DNA of 64,000 nucleotides from Streptomyces angustmyceticus. Lineage in GTDB: Bacteria > Actinomycetota > Actinomycetes > Streptomycetales > Streptomycetaceae. Positions 10,118 through 18,489 of the stretch are shown here, one piece after another. The notes below the pieces were generated by a model. The model saw only the letters and a program-made list of their open reading frames with translations. It did not search any database and was not told the DNA's origin. How positions within the stretch are numbered: position 1 is the stretch's first letter; the number at the start of each line of letters is the position of its first letter. The stretch is from contig NZ_CP082945.1 in NCBI RefSeq assembly GCF_019933235.1, positions 7,911,501 to 7,975,500 of the forward strand. Direction: 5' to 3'. A program made the translations under genes and the position numbers.

Positions 10118-10471
10118 CATGCCAAAACCCGGTTAGCGGATCCAGGACCGGCGTACGCCCGCGCGAGCGAGGATCTCAAGCACTGGTGGGCGGAGAATCC
10201 GCGCACTATGCGTGCCGAGTACACCGAGCGGATCACCGGTATCGGTCGGAGGCCGCGGACGCCGCCCGCAAGAGCCGTACCGACCGCGACAACCGCCTGT
10301 GAGCGAAGGGGGGCAACGCATGACAGAGCGCGAGCAGGTCGTGCGTGCCCCCTGAACGAGGGCAATGAGGCCGGCCGCGCCGGTACCCCGCGCCACGGGC
10401 GCCCCGCGTGACCGACGACCTGTTGCATACCGCGTGGGTTCGCGGCTGCAACAAGGCGGACCCGTTCCCCA
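10118..10471. other. Gap downstream of giant gene pair
   Basis: No believable gene. A short plus-strand piece near 10150-10260 reads EDLKHWWAENPRTM, a helix-like fragment that could be a relic of a transposon protein, but it is too short and interrupted to name. Confidence 0.3.
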
Positions 10472-10648
10472 TCAGCGCCGAGGGCTGACCTCGACAGAAA
10501 AGCCCTGCGCCCCGGGCCACTGAGTGGCCACGGTCTTGCTGGTGGCCCCATGAGACTCAGTCGCCGCCTGCCGGGTCAGGCCGAGCACCGACAACGAAAG
10601 TACTGCTGAAACAGCAACAGCAGCCAGCTTCTTCTTACCGTTGTTCAT
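10472..10648 (-). CDS. Small secreted peptide (58 aa)
   Basis: A 58-residue frame with a textbook start: GAGGGGAAG lies 2-8 bases before the ATG at 10648. The N-terminus MNNGKKKLAAVAVSAVLSLS is a classical Sec signal (three lysines, then a 16-residue hydrophobic core), with likely cleavage around residues 28-30 after RQAA. The mature part is about 29 residues, with Ser/Thr/Gln and no cysteine. The upstream region (10650-10770) is the most AT-rich of the neighbourhood, as expected of a promoter. I do not recognise the mature peptide; a secreted signal or wall-associated peptide is possible. The gene is an intact island in otherwise decayed DNA. Confidence 0.6.
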   Translation of the reverse strand: MNNGKKKLAAVAVSAVLSLSVLGLTRQAATESHGATSKTVATQWPGAQGFSVEVSPRR

Positions 10649-11139
10649 ATCTTCCCCTCAGCGCCTCATCCAGCCGACAGGAGCCACTAGAAGCCAACTC
10701 TCCGCTGGTCAGGCGGTCGGTCATGCGATGATGCGGCAGATTAGCATGGCATGCGCATGCATCTTGTGACCTGTGCCATCACCTACCGGTGATCGCGCCG
10801 GCGTCCGCCCCGCTTCGGTGCACGAGCGGGAAGCAACGGTTCGATCAGCGGTGGCCTGCAGGCAGAAGGACGGCGGCGCCGGGCAGGGAGGCCCTCACCA
10901 GAACCAGGAACCCGCCAAGGAGCCGGTGCGGTTCCTCGCTTACGAGGAGGGCACCGTCTAAGTCATCATCTTCATCAATGCGAGTACCTCGCCGAGAAGG
11001 TGCAGAAGGTTGGTCAGCGAGCTGACCGACCGGATCAAGATGTGCGCCGGCAACAAGTTCCATAACCTCTTCGCCAAGCTGCCTCTGAGTTCCGGCTTAC
11101 CGAGCCAGTGGAGAAGTTCGGCTAGCTCTTCCCTGAGTC
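10649..11139. other. Gap with AT-rich promoter-like stretch and decayed DNA
   Basis: Positions 10660-10770 are AT-rich and include the alternating GCATGCGCATGC-type sequence near 10750; they probably drive the small secreted peptide on the minus strand. From 10773 to 11139 both strands show only interrupted frames. Confidence 0.35.
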
Positions 11140-11210
11140 GAACGGGGACGCCGGGGAGACCGGCGTCGGTGACGGTGTGCCGGCGCGGGTGCAGGGGGCG
11201 GAAGCGAAGT
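11140..11210 (-). pseudogene. Tyrosine recombinase fragment (short relic)
   Basis: On the minus strand this reads RFRPLHPRRHTVTDAG, which matches the segment RALHPRWHTIMDAG of the larger recombinase relic at 18.5-19.2 kb, and the DNA is also visibly similar (shared GTGTGCC.GCGCGGGTGCAGGG.GCGGAAG). No other part of the gene is left. It shows that two copies of this recombinase family once stood about 7 kb apart. Confidence 0.5.
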
Positions 11211-11314
11211 CCGGGTGGAGGGCCACCGGCCTGGGACCTACACGCTCCCCGTCGTGGGCGCCCCCGCAAAACGCCCGTGCCACAAGCACCCCCTAACCAC
11301 AGTAAGAACGCTTC

Positions 11315-11336
11315 GCCCCCGGCCACGGTCGGGGGC
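11315..11336. terminator. Orphan hairpin terminator
   Basis: GCCCCCG and CGGGGGC form a 7-bp perfect stem around an 8-base loop, followed by TTTC. No intact gene ends here, so it probably belonged to a gene now lost. Confidence 0.45.
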
Positions 11337-11399
11337 TTTCGCATGCCCGCACGCTTTGGGCCGCTGTGACACCGACGTCCTAGATGGGGAGTGCAGCCC

Positions 11400-11940
11400 C
11401 ACGCCGCCTCCGGGCGCCGGAGAACCGCGACTTGCGCTGCGGCTGATCTACGCGGGCCGGCTGACCCCGGAGAAGGGAGGCCAGGCCCTGACCCGTGCCC
11501 TGGCCGGCGCCCCGGGCATCGAGCTGAGCATCGCCGCGCCCAGGGCCCAGATCCACGCTCTCGCCCCGCTGTTGCGAAGGCAGGTATCGGGGCTCGCTAC
11601 CTGGGGTGGCTGAGCCGCCCGCAGTTGTGGAGAGCCTTCGCCGAGCACGACGCGCTCGTCATGCCCTCGACCACGCTGGAGGCGATGGGCCTGGTCGCCC
11701 TCGAAGCCCAGGCATGCGGGCTGCCCGTGCTCTACCAGCCCGTCCCCGGCCTGCGTGATGTTCTCGGTGGCCACCGCGGCCCACCGACTTCACCCAGCCC
11801 GCCACCGTGTCCCGGGACCTTGAGCGGCTGCGGACCTCCCCGAGCGTGCTGCCCGAACTGCGGGAGGCGGGGTATGCCAATGCTGCCCGCTACCCGCTCT
11901 CGGCCACCGTCAGGGCCCTGCACACGGCCGGGCGTGGGCC
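11400..11940 (+). pseudogene. Glycosyltransferase family 1 pseudogene
   Basis: Three consecutive pieces in three different frames make up the C-terminal Rossmann domain of a GT4-type glycosyltransferase. They are LRLIYAGRLTPEKGGQAL (about 11430-11580), YLGWLSRPQLWRAFAEHDAL with AMGLVALEAQACGLPVL (about 11600-11780), and the terminal helices (DLERLRTSPSVLPELREAG, about 11785-11930). The donor-binding EAMGLVALEAQACG motif with the EX7E-like spacing is clear. Two frameshifts and a missing N-terminal acceptor domain show that the gene is dead. Confidence 0.65.
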
Positions 11941-11989
11941 GCAACCGGGCGACGGCGCTGCGCAGTCTGACGAGCGACCCCTCGCTCCG

Positions 11990-12268
11990 GCTGACCGAAC
12001 CGGGGCGTGCGCTGGTGCGAGGGAGGCGCCGGAGCGCCAGGGTCGGGCGCAGCGCTTCGTGGAACTGCGCCAGGGCCCGGGTGATCCGCTCCTCGTCCGC
12101 GTAGCTCTCGCTGATCGCCGTGAACACCTCTTCGACGGCCGTCGCGAGCCCCGGCTCTTGGCGTTTCATCAGCGGCGCGACGGCCTACCCCAGACGGCCA
12201 AGGGGCGCCGCCAGCGCCGCCGCCGACGCCGCGCTTCCCTGATCCCACTGGCCGATCACGGTGGCCAT
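11990..12268 (-). pseudogene. Remnant of an unidentified helical protein with one in-frame stop
   Basis: On the minus strand a single frame starting at ATG 12268 reads MATVIGQWDQGSAASAAALA, then meets a TAG at 12185-12187 where a CAG would restore the frame. It continues through PLMKRQEPGLATAVEEVF and ERITRALAQFHEALRPTL. The pattern of amphipathic helices and the continuity of the frame on both sides of the stop argue for a recently inactivated gene. I cannot name the family. The frame fades near 11990. Confidence 0.4.
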
Positions 12269-12357
12269 GACCTGGTGGGAGCACTGCGCATCCGTCAGAT
12301 CTCCACGTGCCAGAGAATCAGATCATCCCACCTCAAGATCCACTTCCGATACACGCC

Positions 12358-12708
12358 CTAGTCCGTTGTGGACTCTTGGAATCCCACCACGGTCGCGCCG
12401 TGCTCGTGAGCCCACTCAGTCAGCACGGCGATCGGCTTCACCAGCGTCCGGCCCAAGTCTGTCAGTACGTACTCGGCCTTCCCTGCCTCGGCGTGGCGGT
12501 CGACCAGCCCGTACCCCTGCAACCGCCGCAGCGTCTGGGTCAGCACTTTCCGCGAGATTCCACCGATCAGGCCGACCAACTCGCCGTGCCTGCACGGTTC
12601 GCGGCTCAACGCGAACAGCACGACCACCGCCCATTTGTCGGCGATGATCTCGATCGCCAGCCGAGCCGGGCAGTCGGCGAGGAAGACGCTGCCGGAGTAC
12701 TCACGCAT
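12358..12708 (-). CDS. HxlR-family winged-helix regulator
   Basis: A 116-residue protein from the ATG at 12708. The start was chosen because MREYSGSVFLADCPARLAIE is the normal entry of the family, with the conserved Cys before the first helix. Residues 25-100 show the DKWAVVVLFALSREPCRHGE and ISRKVLTQTLRRLQGYGLVD segments of the MarR-like winged helix, followed by YVLTDLGRTL. HxlR regulators are dimeric DNA-binding proteins that often sense aldehydes or redox-active electrophiles through the N-terminal cysteine. It is divergent from the deacetylase/NmrA pair with an 88-bp intergenic space, so it most likely regulates them and itself. Confidence 0.85.
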   Translation of the reverse strand: MREYSGSVFLADCPARLAIEIIADKWAVVVLFALSREPCRHGELVGLIGGISRKVLTQTLRRLQGYGLVDRHAEAGKAEYVLTDLGRTLVKPIAVLTEWAHEHGATVVGFQESTTD

Positions 12709-12796
12709 GCCCCGACGGTAGCCCACTGCCAGGAACCTGGAGGTACCTGCCGCCTCAGTAGCGTCCACGGCGGAAGCCAACGAGCAGGGGAACCGA

Positions 12797-13618
12797 ATGA
12801 GAGCAGTAACCGGCAGGCCGGGCGGGCGGAAGGTCGTCGCGCTGGTCACCGTAGCGTTGGAACTGTGGTCACCAGGGCACTGGCCCGCCTACGCGCCGAT
12901 GGCCGCGGCGTGGCCGCTGTCCGGCATCGACGACACACACAGCACCTCCTGGGCGGACTACGGCGTCACCACCGGCATCTGGCGGCTGCTCGATGTCCTC
13001 GGTGACCTGCCCGCCACCGTCGGCGTCAATGGACTGGTCGCCGAGCGGTACCCCGAGACCGTCATGGCCGTGCACGAGGCGGGTCACGAGATCGCCGCAC
13101 ACTCCTGGGCCCAGGACGTGGTGCCCGCGCTCCTCGATGTCGATGCCGAACGGACCAATATCCGTCGCTGCACCGACATCCTCGGCCAAGTCACCGGAGT
13201 TCGCCCGACGGGGTGGATGAGCCCGCGCGCCACCGGTTCGAGGCACACTGACGACCTGCTCGCCGAGGCCGGCTACCGCTGGACCGGCGACCACGGCGAC
13301 CATGACCTCCCGCAGCTCCTGTCCACCGCTCACGGTCCTCTGGTCTCCCTCATGCACAGCGACCACTCCGACGTCCGCGACGCTGCGGCCGGCCCGTACG
13401 CCTACCGCGACCTGCACCGTGAGCTACTGAACCAGATGCTCGCCGAGGCCGGCCCAGGCGCCTTCCGCCTGACCATCCATGCCCACGTCGCAGGCCGACC
13501 GCTCCTCGCGGGCATGGTCGGCCAGATCCTCGACCACATCCGCGAGTCCGGCGACGTCTGGGTTGCCACCCACGCCCAGGTGGCCGAACACCTCCTGACA
13601 CAGGGAAGAACGCCATGA
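12797..13618 (+). CDS. PuuE-like polysaccharide deacetylase family protein
   Basis: A 273-residue protein with AGGGGA five bases before the ATG. The segment ADYGVTTGIWRLLDVLGD resembles the region of PuuE-type allantoinases that follows the first metal ligand. AVHEAGHEIAAHSW carries the NodB-type motif 2 (His-Ser on the metal site), and MSPRATGSRHTDDLLAEAGY matches motif 3. The family hydrolyses C-N bonds in small cyclic or acylated substrates rather than polymer chitin, and there is no signal peptide, so it should act in the cytoplasm. Its stop overlaps the start of the next gene (ATGA), implying translational coupling with the NmrA-like protein. Substrate unknown. Confidence 0.8.
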   Translation: MRAVTGRPGGRKVVALVTVALELWSPGHWPAYAPMAAAWPLSGIDDTHSTSWADYGVTTGIWRLLDVLGDLPATVGVNGLVAERYPETVMAVHEAGHEIAAHSWAQDVVPALLDVDAERTNIRRCTDILGQVTGVRPTGWMSPRATGSRHTDDLLAEAGYRWTGDHGDHDLPQLLSTAHGPLVSLMHSDHSDVRDAAAGPYAYRDLHRELLNQMLAEAGPGAFRLTIHAHVAGRPLLAGMVGQILDHIRESGDVWVATHAQVAEHLLTQGRTP

Positions 13619-14543
13619 CCCACGTCCTCGTCGTCGGCGGCACCGGGGCCATGGGCAGCCACGTGATCCAACACCTGTTGGCCCCACCACCGACGCCACC
13701 GTCACCGTCCCCAGCCGCCACCCAAAGTCCGCTCACGCCACCGAACTCGCTGCCATCGCGCCCGACCGCGTGCGACTGGTCCGTTCCGACTCGGCTGCCC
13801 TCGAGGTCCTGATCGGGCAGGCCGACCGCGTGTTCGCCAACACCGACTTCTTCGCGACGGGCAGCGCCGTGGGGGAGTATCAACAAGGGCTGCACTTGCT
13901 GGCCGCTGCGGAGCGGGCCGGCGTGGAGCGATTCATCTGGTCCTCGTTGGACAGCGCGGTATCCCTGACCGGCCACCCCGTCCCGCACTTCGACAGCAAA
14001 GCCGCGGTCGCAGCCCACATCGGCCTGATGCGGTCGGAGGAAATGCTCCGCAAGGAGACCGACGGCTGGTACACGGACCACGTCTCGGTGCTGACCACGG
14101 CGCCGTACTTCGAGAACCTGCGGGACCGACTCACCCCCCGACCGGACGGCCGGGGCGGCCTGACCTTCCATTTCCCCCTCGGCGCCGCCCACTACCCCCT
14201 CGTTGCCCTCGATGACATTGCCTGGTTCGCCTGCCACATGTTTGACAACTGGCAGTCCTGGGGTGCCCGCGACCTCGCGGTGATCGGCGACAGCCTCACC
14301 GGCGACGAGATAGCCGCTGCCTTCGCTCAGGTCACGGGCACCCCCAGCACCTACATCCCGATGCCGCACGACGAACTGCACGCCACCATGCCCGACTTCA
14401 GCCACGACTACGCAGCAATGTTCCAGTTCTTCGCCAACCGTGATCTCTACGCCCGAGACCGGGACATCAACCTCCTGCGCCGTCTGCACCCCGGCCTGAT
14501 GACCTTCAAGGACTGGCTGCACCACACCGGATGGACGGCATGA
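13615..14543 (+). pseudogene. NmrA-like NAD(P)-binding protein with a frameshift
   Basis: The first 23 residues (MTHVLVVGGTGAMGSHVIQH) give a Rossmann GGTGxMG motif. The frame then breaks at the C-run at 13681-13684. One extra C there would continue as HLLAPTTDATVTVPSRHPKS and run unbroken to 14543 through FIWSSLDSAVSLTGHPVPHF and a full C-terminal half with HMFDNWQSWGARDLAVIGD. Restored length would be about 309 residues, normal for NmrA/HSCARG-type redox sensors. Because only one homopolymer base is at fault, this may be a sequencing error or a very recent mutation. It overlaps the upstream deacetylase by 4 bases and probably works with it under HxlR control. Confidence 0.75.
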
Positions 14544-14849
14544 CCACCCACCACGTCAACTCCGCACGCCGGCACGCGGAACAGGGCTCGCCGCTCCGGA
14601 CCGGGATCGACGCCGGCCTGAGGCGCGCAAACCCGCCGTGACACCCACCAAGGGTCCATCCGAGGAAGATGCCACGAGTTCGAGACCGATCACGACGGCA
14701 TCGCCGTGGACAACGATGAAAAGCCCGGGTCGCGCAAGATCGACATGCCAGGCGCGGCGGACCCTGCGTGAATGATGACGGTTCAGCTGGCCGGCAGTGG
14801 CACCGGATCCTCACTCACCTGCAGTCCCTGGCCGACGCGGAGGGTGCGA

Positions 14850-14976
14850 TCACGATCGCGTGCGGGCCGAAGGCGTATACCTCTCGCAAGGACCGCGCCT
14901 ACCTGTGCGCCGCCGTGGGATCCGCTGCACCATCATGGAGAAGGCCGACCAGGACCTAGCCCCTGCGAAGTTCTGA
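14850..14976 (+). pseudogene. IS5-family transposase remnant
   Basis: Two frame-shifted pieces, AYTSRKDRAYL and RRRGIRCTIMEKADQD, match the part of IS5-type DDE transposases with the usual text SRxNRAYLRRRGIRCTIPEKADQ. Everything upstream, including the DDE aspartates, is missing. Confidence 0.5.
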
Positions 14977-15218
14977 GGAAAGCGGTATCGGTCCGGACGA
15001 CGTTAGTCCAGGTCAGAGCGCTCCGGCAAGGAACTGGCAGGGAGCTGCACTCCTCGGCAAGCCACCACAGCAGGTTCTTCGTCTGCTGGTGGTACGGAGC
15101 TCCCATTGGCGCTGACCTGATGGAAAGCAACGGTGACTGCCGTCGGCAGAGCGTTGGTCCGTGCATGGTCCGGATCTTGGCGTCAGCAGTCGCAGGTCGG
15201 CCCATTAGGGTCGGTGGC

Positions 15219-15878
15219 ATGACGACGCCCCTTGCCAGCAGTGCCTTCGACTCGCTCCGCCTCGACGCCGTGCCCGATCAGGACGCGTTACGCCGGGTCT
15301 ACGAGCTGCCCAAGGACACGGCCATACGCAAGCAGATGACCGAACTAACCGAGCAGACACGGCGGTTGATCGGCTGCTCCTCGCTGGTCCTGGTCGCCAG
15401 CGCGGACGCCGAGGGCAACTGTGACGTCTCCCCGCGCGGCGGCCCCGCCGGGTTCGTCGCCGTCCTGGACGCACGGACGGTGGCGATACCGGACGCGACC
15501 GGCAACAAGCGTCTGGACACCCTGCAGAACGTTATCGCCACCGGACGGGCCGGGCTGCTGTTCGTCATCCCGGGGCGTACCACGACGCTCAGGGTGAACG
15601 GCCGGGCCTGCGTCTCCACCCGCCCCGAGCTGCTGTCGCAGCTGACCGCCGTGGGCAAGCCGCCGGCCAGCGCGCTGGTGCTGGGGATCGAGGAGGTCTA
15701 CCCGCACTGCCCCAAGTCGTTCCTGCGCAGCGGGGCCTGGAAGCCGGAGCAGTGGCTGCCGACGGACGCCCAGCCGACCTCGGCCGAGGTGACGCTGGGC
15801 CAACTGCGGATGCCGGAGTTGACGATCGCTGACGTCGAGCAGGCGGAGGCGGATTCGCTGAAGTACCGGTACGAGTAA
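15219..15878 (+). CDS. PPOX-class FMN-dependent flavoprotein
   Basis: A 219-residue protein of the pyridoxamine-5'-phosphate-oxidase fold, nearest to the MSMEG_1061-type group. Residues 45-120 contain SSLVLVASADAEGNCDVSPR and GGPAGFVAVLDARTVAIPD (split-barrel strands with the FMN phosphate region GNKRLDTLQNV). IPGRTTTLRVNGRACVST is the second FMN-binding strand pair. The last 70 residues carry EVYPHCPKSFLRSGAW, typical of this group. The start at 15219 has no clear Shine-Dalgarno; a TATTAG-like hexamer a few bases upstream hints at a leaderless message. Likely reduces or oxidises small molecules with F420 or FMN; substrate unknown. Confidence 0.85.
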   Translation: MTTPLASSAFDSLRLDAVPDQDALRRVYELPKDTAIRKQMTELTEQTRRLIGCSSLVLVASADAEGNCDVSPRGGPAGFVAVLDARTVAIPDATGNKRLDTLQNVIATGRAGLLFVIPGRTTTLRVNGRACVSTRPELLSQLTAVGKPPASALVLGIEEVYPHCPKSFLRSGAWKPEQWLPTDAQPTSAEVTLGQLRMPELTIADVEQAEADSLKYRYE

Positions 15879-15992
15879 CGGGCCGACCTGCGTTAACTGA
15901 ACCACCAGCCCGTCGAATCCCCGGACCAGTACGCCCCAAGATCAATCGCGGGGCGCCGGAAACAGGGGCGGCTGTGCCCGGCAACTCGTAGA

Positions 15993-16162
15993 GGCTGAGC
16001 TTCCAAACGTACCTGCTGACCACGGCCGAGGGCATGCCGGTGTCCTGGTGCCTGGCGAACCCGAAGCTCGACGAACGGGAGGTGATGACCGCGCTGCTGG
16101 AACGCGACCATCACCTCGTCCGGGCCGGGCAGGTGATCCTTGCGGACAAGGGCTTTGTCGGA
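15993..16162 (+). pseudogene. IS982-like transposase fragment
   Basis: The frame reading TTAEGMPVSWCLANPKLDER then EVMTALLERDHHLVRAGQ and VILADKGFVG is the central part of a transposase of the IS982/IS4-like kind (W-C-L-A-x-P-K-x-x-E-R-E and L-A-D-K-G-F). Both ends are missing. It stops within a few bases of the DUF317 relic that follows, marking a recombination junction at about 16162. Confidence 0.55.
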
Positions 16163-16164
16163 CC

Positions 16165-16853
16165 CCACATACTGGGTCACTCCGCGCCACCTGGCCGGCG
16201 ATGACGACGCCCTCGCCGAGCGGATCGGCGACACCTTCACCGGGCTCGGCTGGCGTATGTGGCCGACCTCCCGCAACACCCTGCTCTATGTGAGCCCGGA
16301 CGGGCTGCGCGGCGCCGAGTGGATCCTCGCCGCCTGCTCGTTCGAGCTGGGCGGACTCCCGGTGGCCTGGCAGCTGTCGGCGCGCCCCACCCCGCCTCGG
16401 CCATGACCGAGTGGAACGCCCACTTCACCGCAGGCGTCCCCCACGAGGCGCTCGCCGACCTCCTGCTCGCGCTCGACGCCCACCAGGCACCCGACACCGG
16501 GTTCGAGGGAGCGGAGGCGGTGCTCACCGCGCTCACCGCGCGAGGCTGGCTGCGCGATCTGGACCGACCGCGCACCACTGCCACGGACCCCCGGCTTCTG
16601 TGCCAGCGTCTCCTTGGAGACGCTGCCGTCGCTCGTCCACGACGTCGACCCGCGCGATGACCTCCTGGGGTGGCAGGCGTGGGCGGAGCCCGTGCTCGGA
16701 GCGCCGTACCTGTGGTGCGCTGGCTTCAGCGCGAGCGTCCCGCACGAACTGCTTGCGGCCTTCGCCTCCTCGCTCGCTGCACCCGGTCCGGTACCGCGCC
16801 ACACGCTGCCGCAGGGCGCGAAGGACCGTCTCACCGTTGTCCGCCGCGGCTGA
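16165..16853 (+). pseudogene. DUF317-domain protein pseudogene
   Basis: Three frames in turn give a near-complete second DUF317 repeat. They are YWVTPRHLAGDDDALAERIG to GGLPVAWQLSARP (16170-16385), SAMTEWNAHFTAGVPHEALA to DRPRTTATDP (16400-16590), and SLETLPSLVHDVDPRDDLLG to GAKDRLTVVRRG (16605-16853). DUF317 proteins are Streptomyces proteins often found near integrative plasmids. Two frameshifts and a missing first half show decay. The 5' end is cut by the IS982-like fragment. A strong terminator follows. Confidence 0.75.
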
Positions 16854-16912
16854 CGGCCTGCTCATAGCTGCTGACCGAGTCGGAGATCGACGGCGGTGAT
16901 GCCCCTTCAGTC

Positions 16913-16959
16913 AGGCCCGGTGGTGCCGTTCCCTTCACCGGAGCGGCACCACCGGGCCT
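16913..16959. terminator. Strong hairpin terminator after DUF317 relic
   Basis: AGGCCCGGTGGTGCCG at 16913-16928 pairs perfectly with 16944-16959 (16-bp stem, 15-base loop). It follows the DUF317 pseudogene by 60 bases and is its original terminator. Confidence 0.7.
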
Positions 16960-17263
16960 TCGCCGTACCCCGCCGTCAGCAAACCCGACGGCACCCTGGA
17001 ACCAAGATCGAGGCCGTACATGGGATCGCCGTCGTGGCAGACAAAGTGATCGGCAAAGGACCCTTGCGCGGCTACCTCCTGGACAGGGCTTCGGCGTGGT
17101 CGGCGGGCGTCCGTTTCGTGACCACTTGCAGTGAAGGGAGTGCGAGCTCTTGGTCAGGCGGGCTGTCTCGCGAGGTCATCGAGTGGAACGGCGCTTCGGC
17201 GTTCGTGAGTTATTTTCCGACGGCTCCCTGGGCCGCTCAGGGGTCGACCGGGTCCGGCGCATG
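16960..17263. other. Gap, no gene supported
   Basis: No frame on either strand has a believable start or motif. It lies between two terminators that face each other, as expected between convergent transcription units. Confidence 0.4.
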
Positions 17264-17293
17264 CGTTCTCGGCGTTCTCTCAGGCCGAGAACG
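17264..17293. terminator. Hairpin terminator of the 17.3-17.9 kb gene
   Basis: CGTTCTCGGC and GCCGAGAACG form a perfect 10-bp stem with a 10-base loop, 16 bases beyond the stop of the minus-strand gene ending at 17309. Confidence 0.6.
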
Positions 17294-17308
17294 AGAGGTA
17301 ACGCCGCC

Positions 17309-17938
17309 TTATATGGTCGGGGTGTCGTCAACAATCGGCCTGTGAATCTCAACGACCGGCTTCCACCCCGCGGAGAACTCGATGAAGTCCGCACGGGTGG
17401 GGTAGGTGTCGACCGCGCGACGGTCACGCTTGGGGCGGTCACTCCCCTTGCGCCCCCGGGGAATCTGCTCCTCGAAGATGTCGACCTTCACGTCGGGAAC
17501 CTCCTTGAGGCCCTGGCGCCAGATCTGCACGACGTCGGCGCCGAAGGCCTGCCGGGCCGCAGCGTAAAGGGCCGTGAGGGCTCCCTTGTCCCCACCAGGG
17601 ACGAAAAGTGCCAGGTCCAGCACGACACCGGCGGGCTGGAGGACCTCGATGGTCACCGAGCCGTTCTCGTCGGCCAAGTAGATTCCGGCTTCATTCTCGT
17701 CGTCGGGAAGGCAGGAGACCTCTTCCTGGAATACGGTTCTCGCCGTGATCGAGCCGCCCTCGAAATCCTCACCGGATTTGGTCAGAAAAGCAGGGACGTA
17801 GCAGTCGGGAAGCTTGAGTTCTGCCGTGTCGGCGGAAATGAAGAGCCTATCTTTCACGCCGAGCTTCGTCACCTCTTCCAGCGAGAGGCGGCGAGCGGCG
17901 ATCTTCTCCGTGTTCACGATTTCCCTTTCAGGTTGCAT
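17309..17938 (-). CDS. Unknown protein, 209 aa
   Basis: The ATG at 17938 is preceded by GGAGGGACA, a strong ribosome site, so I take MQPEREIVNTEKIAARRLSL as the start. The protein is acidic and mixed alpha/beta, with Leu/Val-rich strands in the middle (VTIEVLQPAGVVLDLALFVP) and a basic patch near residue 175 (PRGRKGSDRPKRDRR). No signal peptide, membrane helix or known catalytic motif is visible. It has its own promoter space upstream and terminator downstream, and its base composition is less GC-biased than its neighbours, consistent with acquisition. I do not recognise the family. Confidence 0.65.
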   Translation of the reverse strand: MQPEREIVNTEKIAARRLSLEEVTKLGVKDRLFISADTAELKLPDCYVPAFLTKSGEDFEGGSITARTVFQEEVSCLPDDENEAGIYLADENGSVTIEVLQPAGVVLDLALFVPGGDKGALTALYAAARQAFGADVVQIWRQGLKEVPDVKVDIFEEQIPRGRKGSDRPKRDRRAVDTYPTRADFIEFSAGWKPVVEIHRPIVDDTPTI

Positions 17939-18489
17939 TGTCCCTCCGAACAAGGACGCTACCACGAAACCATGAGGTCAACTGCCCAGTAATCTTTGGG
18001 TAGATGGCCTCCGATGACCTGCACGGGAGGATGTCGGAGCGAGTGTCACTCGGCCGGGAACGCGCATCCGCCAGGTAGTGTCCCTCGTCATGCTGTTGGA
18101 GATCAACTGGCGGTTGCATTGCGGTGCGTTGGGTGGCACGGAGGAACTAAAAGAGAGTTACGGCATATATCGCCCATATCCTCTTCGGGGAGGTGGCGGC
18201 GCGGTAAGGCGATCTATTCGTCATGCATCTCGAAGAGCGCAGCGGAAGTCAACCGGATGGTCCGACAACGCAACAGCGGAGACCCCAACCGGCAACATCT
18301 GGATGAAGCGCGAACCGGAAGTCGCGCACTGCCGCGCCCTCTCCGGTCAGGACTTCGGCGTAGTCGGCTGACGCCCGGTTGCTGACGTCTCGTCATGTTG
18401 ACCGGGTTCGGTACACCGCAGGCACGGGCGTCCGCGATCACGGAGTTCTCTACGCTCTGTGACCTTGGACTGCCCGTGCCTGCCGACGC
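17939..18489. other. Gap with decayed sequence
   Basis: The first 150 bases should hold the promoter of the minus-strand gene. The remainder appears to be the lost 3' end of the recombinase relic and shows no intact frame. Confidence 0.4.

Noticed and set aside
8489-10120. Long minus-strand open frame opposite the end of giant B
   Set aside because: It starts with the same Val-rich complement of the His/Asp tail and is Arg/Gly-rich throughout, a shadow of the plus-strand gene.
16896-17345. 149-residue plus frame between DUF317 relic and the next gene
   Set aside because: Begins inside a terminator hairpin and has no recognisable domain; the opposite-strand gene with strong ribosome site explains the right end.
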